Shown in pieces: positions 7,062-10,467 of a stretch of 10,467 nt of DNA. Both the position numbers and the translations under genes were made by a program. This DNA comes from Isotricha intestinalis (taxonomy: Eukaryota > Ciliophora > Litostomatea > Vestibuliferida > Isotrichidae): assembly GCA_023807065.1 (NCBI GenBank), contig JAJJLU010001076.1, positions 1 to 10,467 on the forward strand, in the 5' to 3' direction. Position 1 is the first letter of the stretch, and every line of letters begins with the position of its first letter. The notes beneath the pieces are model-generated. The model saw only the letters and a program-made list of their open reading frames with translations. It searched no databases and was not told the origin of the DNA.

Positions 7062-8531
7062 TTAACTACCTTGTCTACTATCCATATCTTTTCTATGAGC
7101 ATAACCTTTACTAAAGAACATTTCTTTATCAAAATCACTTTCAACAAAAGCAAATTTATCAACTTTTTTCATTTTATTACATAATTGTTTATCTCTTTGT
7201 TGTTTTTTTTCTAAAGTATTTAAATCATCTTCATTACCAAAACCAAAGACTTCAATATTTCCAATATTTAATTTTTCTTTAATTTCTTTAAATGGAGTTC
7301 CTTCTTCAAAAACATCATCATATTGATTAAAATAACTTTGAGAAAATAATTCATTAGAATCTAACCAAAATCTAATTTCTCCTCTTTTAAATCCCATTCC
7401 AATTCCAGGTTTAGCTTTTGAAAATTTTTGATTTTTAGAAGATATAAATAATATATAATCTTTATCACCAATACATTTATAAAAAGTCATTTTTGGTTCA
7501 ATTGTAAATATCATACTTAAATCATCTCCACAAAACTTTTCAAAACATTCTTTAAAATCATTATTTAAATACATTCCTAAGATAATATTATCTCCTTCTT
7601 CATTATAATGAGTTAATAATATTATTATTGGACCGGTAAAACCTATAAAAGAATATATTAAATCTGATAAATTATATCCTTGAGTTTTACAATCATATAA
7701 TTTAAATGCATATGGTTTATTTGATATATTTGTATTTGATAAACAAAAGAAAAAAAATTGATATATTGGTATTGTTGAAGGAGCTTCTGAAAAAATTGGA
7801 AAAGGATTTATTGAATTATAAAATTCATCATTTAATTTATTGAATAATGTTGTTTTGAAATAATTTTTTAAATATCCATCTAAAGCATATAATTTATTAT
7901 CTATAAATTCTTGTAAATTTTGTAATGTTATTGGATTTTCTTTTTCATTTTTTGGATTAATATTTGACTTTATAAAATCTATCATTTCTAAATTAAAATC
8001 TTCTGTTAATATTTCTTTATAAGGATGCTCTTTTTTTTTCTTATGGGATTTTTTTTTAAATTTATTAAAATAGATTAATGTAGTAAAGTTAAATAATTGA
8101 AGTAAAATATTTATATTCATTGAATTTTGATCTTCTTCATATGATAAGATTTTTCCTTTTAGGATATCATATAAAATTAAAAAAGTATTTTTTCTGAAAT
8201 ATAAAGAGTCATCGAAATTTGTATTTGATTTTATTAAAATATTTGATAATGCTAATATATCAAATATACTATATTTATTATTTAATATTAAGTTTGTATA
8301 TTTTTTTTCATTGTAATATGAATTTAAAAATGATGTTAAATTATCTTTTAAATTATAATCAGAAAGATTTAAAAATGTTTCAAAGATAAATTTATCATAT
8401 AAAAATTCTTTGTTTTCATTAATGAAATTATTATAGTATGAATTAATATCTTTTTTTTCATCATTATCTAAATTAATCCAAGAAATTTTTTTTGAAGATT
8501 TTTTTTCTCCTGAATTTCCTGTTTGACCCAT
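7062..8531 (-). CDS. TLDc-domain protein with N-myristoylation motif (MEAK7/RTC5-like)
   Basis: An intact 489-residue protein. It starts MGQTGNSGEKKSSKK: Gly2 followed by small residues and a lysine cluster is a good N-myristoylation plus electrostatic membrane anchor, as in the TLDC1/MEAK7 group. Residues about 30-230 are helical with no recognised motif, where relatives have an EF-hand-like helical region. Residues about 272-432 are the TLDc domain: FKLYDCKTQGYNLSDL (the conserved x-LY-x-x-x-x-x-G-x-x-x-x-x-L opening), GPIIILL, ILGMYLNN in place of the usual FG-A-F, then the Gly-rich strand PGIGMGF, IRFWLDSNE, SQSYFNQYDD and NIEVFGFG. The C-terminal tail (433-489) is basic and helical and resembles tails after TLDc in plant and protist members. 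TLDc proteins act in oxidative-stress response and V-ATPase or TORC1 regulation at lysosome-type membranes. Which of these applies here is unknown. Confidence 0.93.
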   Translation of the reverse strand: MGQTGNSGEKKSSKKISWINLDNDEKKDINSYYNNFINENKEFLYDKFIFETFLNLSDYNLKDNLTSFLNSYYNEKKYTNLILNNKYSIFDILALSNILIKSNTNFDDSLYFRKNTFLILYDILKGKILSYEEDQNSMNINILLQLFNFTTLIYFNKFKKKSHKKKKEHPYKEILTEDFNLEMIDFIKSNINPKNEKENPITLQNLQEFIDNKLYALDGYLKNYFKTTLFNKLNDEFYNSINPFPIFSEAPSTIPIYQFFFFCLSNTNISNKPYAFKLYDCKTQGYNLSDLIYSFIGFTGPIIILLTHYNEEGDNIILGMYLNNDFKECFEKFCGDDLSMIFTIEPKMTFYKCIGDKDYILFISSKNQKFSKAKPGIGMGFKRGEIRFWLDSNELFSQSYFNQYDDVFEEGTPFKEIKEKLNIGNIEVFGFGNEDDLNTLEKKQQRDKQLCNKMKKVDKFAFVESDFDKEMFFSKGYAHRKDMDSRQGS

Positions 8532-8970
8532 TAAAATATTTATATCTATAAAATATATAAAATAATAAATAACAATAATTAAAATTAAAAAATAAAAAAT
8601 TTAAAAAAAATGATTTTTTGAAAATTGTTTTTTAAACAAATTTTCCTTCATTAATAAATGTACTCAAAAGCAAACAAAATATTTTTTTACAATTTAAAAT
8701 GAGAATTAATTATAACAGCCTTTTAAAATATAAATATTGTAAAAATGAATATTAATAGACTAAATCTATGTTATTTATTTACTTTTATACTTAAAAATAT
8801 TATCATATTTTCTTTTTATAAAAATAAACTAATCTTCAATTTGAAAATTTTTTTCCCTAAAAATTGAAAAAAATAATTAAAAACCAAATAAATAAAAATT
8901 AAAGAAATAAAAAATAAAATATAAAAAATTAAGTTAATTTAAAAACAAATATAAATCAAAATAAAAAAAA
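8532..8970. promoter_or_regulatory. Divergent intergenic region between the TLDc and small CAAX-tail genes
   Basis: These 439 bases separate two divergent start codons, so promoters for both genes should lie here. It is nearly pure A/T with long A-runs just before each ATG, the usual start context in this window. An imperfect inverted repeat with 8-base arms (TTCAATTT at 8835-8842, AAATTGAA at 8861-8868) is present but short. A 40-codon frame at 8745-8867, ending in TGA, is probably chance. I see no RNA gene. Confidence 0.45.
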
Positions 8971-9219
8971 ATGCAAGCATCAGGAAGAGCAAAAAGAGAA
9001 GTAAAAGAAACAAATGAGGAAATAGCAGGTACAGCAGGAGCTACAGTAAATGCAGAAATAAATGAAGCTCAAAATCAAGTTGAAGAAGCTCCAAAAGAAG
9101 TTCAAGAAAATGTTGAAGAAGTTAAAGAAGAAAATTTAAAAGCTCAAAAAGAAGTTAAAGAAAGAAGAAGAGAAGCTAATGATAAAGCTAGAGGTGCTTG
9201 TTGTTGCTTTATTTATTAA
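8971..9219 (+). CDS. 82-residue Ala/Glu/Lys-rich helical protein with Cys-Cys-Cys CAAX-like tail
   Basis: A complete small gene, from the ATG after an eight-base A-run to TAA. It is noticeably richer in G and C than its flanks, with Ala (GCA/GCT) and Glu codons abundant, as in a well-expressed coding gene. Residues 5-75 are highly charged and should be one amphipathic helix or coiled coil. Hydrophobic residues sit at 11, 18, 26, 30, 37, 44, 48, 51, 56 and 62, mostly 3, 4 or 7 apart. The end, RGACCCFIY, puts Cys79 exactly four residues from the C-terminus (C-F-I-Y). That fits a prenylation CAAX box, although Tyr at the last position is unusual, and Cys77 and Cys78 could be palmitoylated. A membrane-tethered helical protein is the likely form. 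I do not recognise the family. Confidence 0.85.
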   Translation: MQASGRAKREVKETNEEIAGTAGATVNAEINEAQNQVEEAPKEVQENVEEVKEENLKAQKEVKERRREANDKARGACCCFIY

Positions 9220-9527
9220 ATAAATATTAATAATTTATTTTTTAGATTTTTAACTTTTTGATTTTTTCATTATTAGAATTTATTATATGGTTATTTTTAT
9301 TTTTAGGAAAATTTATTATTTTTTTATTTTAATCATTTTTTTCAAAATTACTTTTTTATTTATTTTTTTGTGTATAATATTTTTTAATTGTATATTTTTT
9401 TTTATTTCGTTAAATACTCTAATTTTTTCTTATTTAATAATATTGTATTTCCTTTTTTGAATTTTATAATGTATCAATTGATTTTTAAAGGAGAATTTAA
9501 ATTAGATTTAATATTTTAAAAGAAGAA

Positions 9528-9543
9528 TTTCCATTGATAAAAA
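9528..9543 (+). repeat. Copy 1 of a 16-base dispersed motif (TTTCCATTGATAAAAA)
   Basis: This matches the copy at 9666-9681 at 15 of 16 positions, with further loose A-rich similarity after it. Related words are at 6971 (TTTCCAATCGG) and 10071 (TATCAATCGGTAAA). Its function is unknown. It stands out because it contains clustered G and C in an A/T-only background. Confidence 0.4.
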
Positions 9544-9665
9544 TTAAAACAAAAAATTTAAAAATTTTAAAGAAAAAGACAATTAAATAAAGCTATTTAT
9601 ATTAAAATAATTTAGCTCTGAAAATTTCAAAAAAAAAGAAAATGCAAAATCATTTGATAATATAT

Positions 9666-9681
9666 TTTCCATTGGTAAAAA
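9666..9681 (+). repeat. Copy 2 of a 16-base dispersed motif (TTTCCATTGGTAAAAA)
   Basis: This differs from the copy at 9528-9543 by one base and lies 138 bases further right, in the same orientation. It could be a protein-binding site or the remains of a short duplication. Confidence 0.4.
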
Positions 9682-9981
9682 CAAAATAAAAAATTAAACA
9701 AATAAAAAATTATAAATAAAATAAATTTAATATTAATTACGCTTTTATTCCCCTTTTCACTGATTATAATATTTCTAAATTATAATATAAAAAAAATAAT
9801 AATCATCTTTTTAATTTTTTGTTAATAAAAAATTATTATTTGTTTAAGAAAAATAGATTCAATTTATTTTTCAATTAAATCAAAAATTCCTTCATTCCAA
9901 TTTCTTTTTTGATTCTAATTTTTATGGAAAACAAAATTAAACATTAACATAACATTATAAAAAAGGAAGAAAGTGAAATAG

Positions 9982-10003
9982 TCCCCATTCCCCAATTCCA
10001 ATT
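9982..10003 (+). repeat. Internal telomere-like C-rich tract
   Basis: The tract reads TCCCCATT, CCCCAATT, CCAATT. It contains the same CCCCATT and CCCCAA words as the tract at 1-15 and has the same orientation (C-rich strand on plus). No G-rich partner (such as TTGGGG) lies to its left, so it is not a head-to-head fusion of two telomeres. It is followed by about 98 bases of AT-rich DNA and then the small zinc-knuckle gene, much as a left chromosome end would be. It could be an alternative telomere-addition or chromosome-breakage site, or a binding site for a telomere-type DNA-binding protein in a promoter. Confidence 0.45.
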
Positions 10004-10101
10004 ATTTATTTATTGTTAAAATAATAAAAATAATAAAAATTATTAATTCATAAAAAATCCAAAAAAAATTTATCAATCGGTAAATTTTATACAAAAAAAT
10101 A

Positions 10102-10275
10102 ATGGATAAAAAGAATCCTAATAAAGTAGAAGAAAAAAAAACTAAGGAAAAACAAAAAGTTGGATATATAAATAATTTTGTTAAACCTAAAATGGGTGCT
10201 GACGGATATTTACATTGTGCTTATTGTCGAAGAAGATATGAGACAGGACATAGATGTGAAAAGCTTTATAAATAG
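10102..10275 (+). CDS. 57-residue protein with a CX2CX7HXC zinc knuckle
   Basis: This is a short complete gene from ATG to TAG, followed at once by TAA. The first half is lysine-rich (MDKKNPNKVEEKKTKEKQK). The second half carries a CCHC set: Cys40, Cys43, His51 and Cys53, in the sequence CAYCRRRYETGHRCEKLYK. The spacing CX2CX7HXC with a GHRC ending is the pattern I know from the gag zinc knuckle of Ty3/gypsy retrotransposons of plant chromovirus type, where it binds nucleic acid. Here it stands alone, with no capsid, protease or polymerase sequence around it, and a tandem stop closes it. It could be a domesticated knuckle, an element relic, or an unrelated host zinc-binding protein that has converged. 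G/C content rises sharply across the Cys/His part, which supports real coding. Confidence 0.75.
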   Translation: MDKKNPNKVEEKKTKEKQKVGYINNFVKPKMGADGYLHCAYCRRRYETGHRCEKLYK

Positions 10276-10432
10276 TAATATCTTTCTTTTGAATTTAATA
10301 CATTTCTTTTTAAATTCTTTTTATAAAAAAAAATAGAAGAATATTTATGAATAGAAATTTCCTTTAAATTAAAATATAAAAACATTTAAAAAAATAAAGA
10401 ATATAATAAACATTTAAAAAACCAAGAAAAAT

Positions 10433-10467
10433 ATGTTAGCGATATTGAAGAAACTCTTCTTAATTAT
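10433..10467 (+). CDS. 5' end of a gene running off the window (possible signal peptide)
   Basis: An ATG after an in-frame TAA (10415-10417) and an A-rich leader opens a frame of 11 codons that continues beyond the window. It reads MLAILKKLFLI. The hydrophobic start with two lysines could be the beginning of a signal peptide or membrane anchor. Use of GCG, CTC and TTC, rare in the noncoding DNA here, supports coding. Nothing more can be said of the product. Confidence 0.45.
   Translation, partial: MLAILKKLFLI

Larger units (their letters stand above)
9220..9981. other. Gene-free AT-rich stretch with short imperfect repeats
   Basis: No convincing gene is visible in 762 bases. The first 250 bases are T-rich (3' flank of the CAAX-tail gene) and the rest is A-rich. 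A frame at about 9613-9699 reads as a plausible peptide (FSSENFKKKENAKSF and on) and ends in TAA, but it lacks a start codon and may be a relic or chance. A small perfect hairpin (AATTTTTT, six-base loop, AAAAAATT) lies at about 9815-9836. The G/C-containing words are mostly the repeated element at 9528 and 9666, and a pyrimidine patch TTCCCCTTTTCACTG near 9748-9762. Confidence 0.55.

Noticed and set aside
8745..8867. 40-codon frame with a hydrophobic middle in the divergent intergenic region
   Set aside because: It is A/T-only with no codon-position bias, it ends in TGA, which no real gene here uses, and it is short enough to be expected by chance.
9613..9699. Peptide-like frame FSSENFKKKENAKSF ending in TAA
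   Set aside because: It has no start codon and no recognisable motif, and its length is within chance for A-rich DNA. It is noted in the gap description only.
9748..9836. Pyrimidine patch and AT hairpin considered as a terminator or structured RNA
   Set aside because: The arms are pure A/T and eight bases long. Such hairpins are common by chance at this composition and no gene end lies close.
1..10467. Search for tRNA, rRNA, CRISPR arrays, insertion sequences and long terminal repeats
   Set aside because: No GC-rich cloverleaf-like segment, regularly spaced repeats, transposase or reverse-transcriptase motifs, or long terminal repeats were seen on either strand.

Overview
The window looks like part of a nuclear chromosome from a very AT-rich microbial eukaryote (roughly 80-85% A+T by eye). 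The proteins are rich in asparagine and lysine, encoded by AAT/AAC and AAA/AAG, and none of the complete genes needs an intron. Six of the seven complete genes end in TAA and one in TAG. No TAA, TAG or TGA occurs inside any of them, and glutamine is written CAA, so these genes use the standard stop codons. The first 15 bases are a C-rich telomere-like tract (units CCCCAAT and CCCCATT) related to ciliate C4A2 and C4A4 telomeres. Together these suggest a ciliate macronuclear chromosome from a lineage that keeps standard stop codons. A litostome such as an anaerobic gut or rumen entodiniomorph is my best guess. That is inference; a dictyostelid-like amoeba or an anaerobic fungus fits the composition but not the telomere-like tract.

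Layout from left to right: telomere-like tract and short noncoding flank (1-287). Next comes an Asn-rich coiled-coil protein on the minus strand (288-1334), separated by only 55 bases from a divergently transcribed PH-domain protein with an MGxC lipidation start (1390-2526). Two further plus-strand genes follow: a small PB1-domain protein (2626-3066) and an 856-residue protein with two calponin-homology-like domains (3176-5746). The 1.3 kb gap 5747-7061 has no intact gene. It contains what looks like a decayed protein kinase (about 6120-6345) and an adjacent stretch (6361-6735) with coding-like character but many TAA/TAG codons. On the minus strand lies a TLDc-domain protein with an N-myristoylation start (7062-8531). 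It is divergent from a tiny Ala/Glu/Lys-rich helical protein ending in three cysteines and a CAAX-like tail (8971-9219). A gene-free 0.76 kb stretch leads to a second, internal telomere-like tract (9982-10003). After it come a 57-residue CCHC zinc-knuckle protein (10102-10275) and the first 11 codons of a gene that runs off the window (10433-10467).

The genes are not an obvious operon or dedicated system. What they share is a membrane, cytoskeleton and signalling flavour: three proteins carry lipid-anchor motifs, and PH, PB1, CH and TLDc domains are all recognisable. No clearly novel multi-gene system is visible. The best leads are the internal telomere-like tract, the stand-alone gypsy-type zinc knuckle, the small CAAX-tailed protein and the kinase relic.
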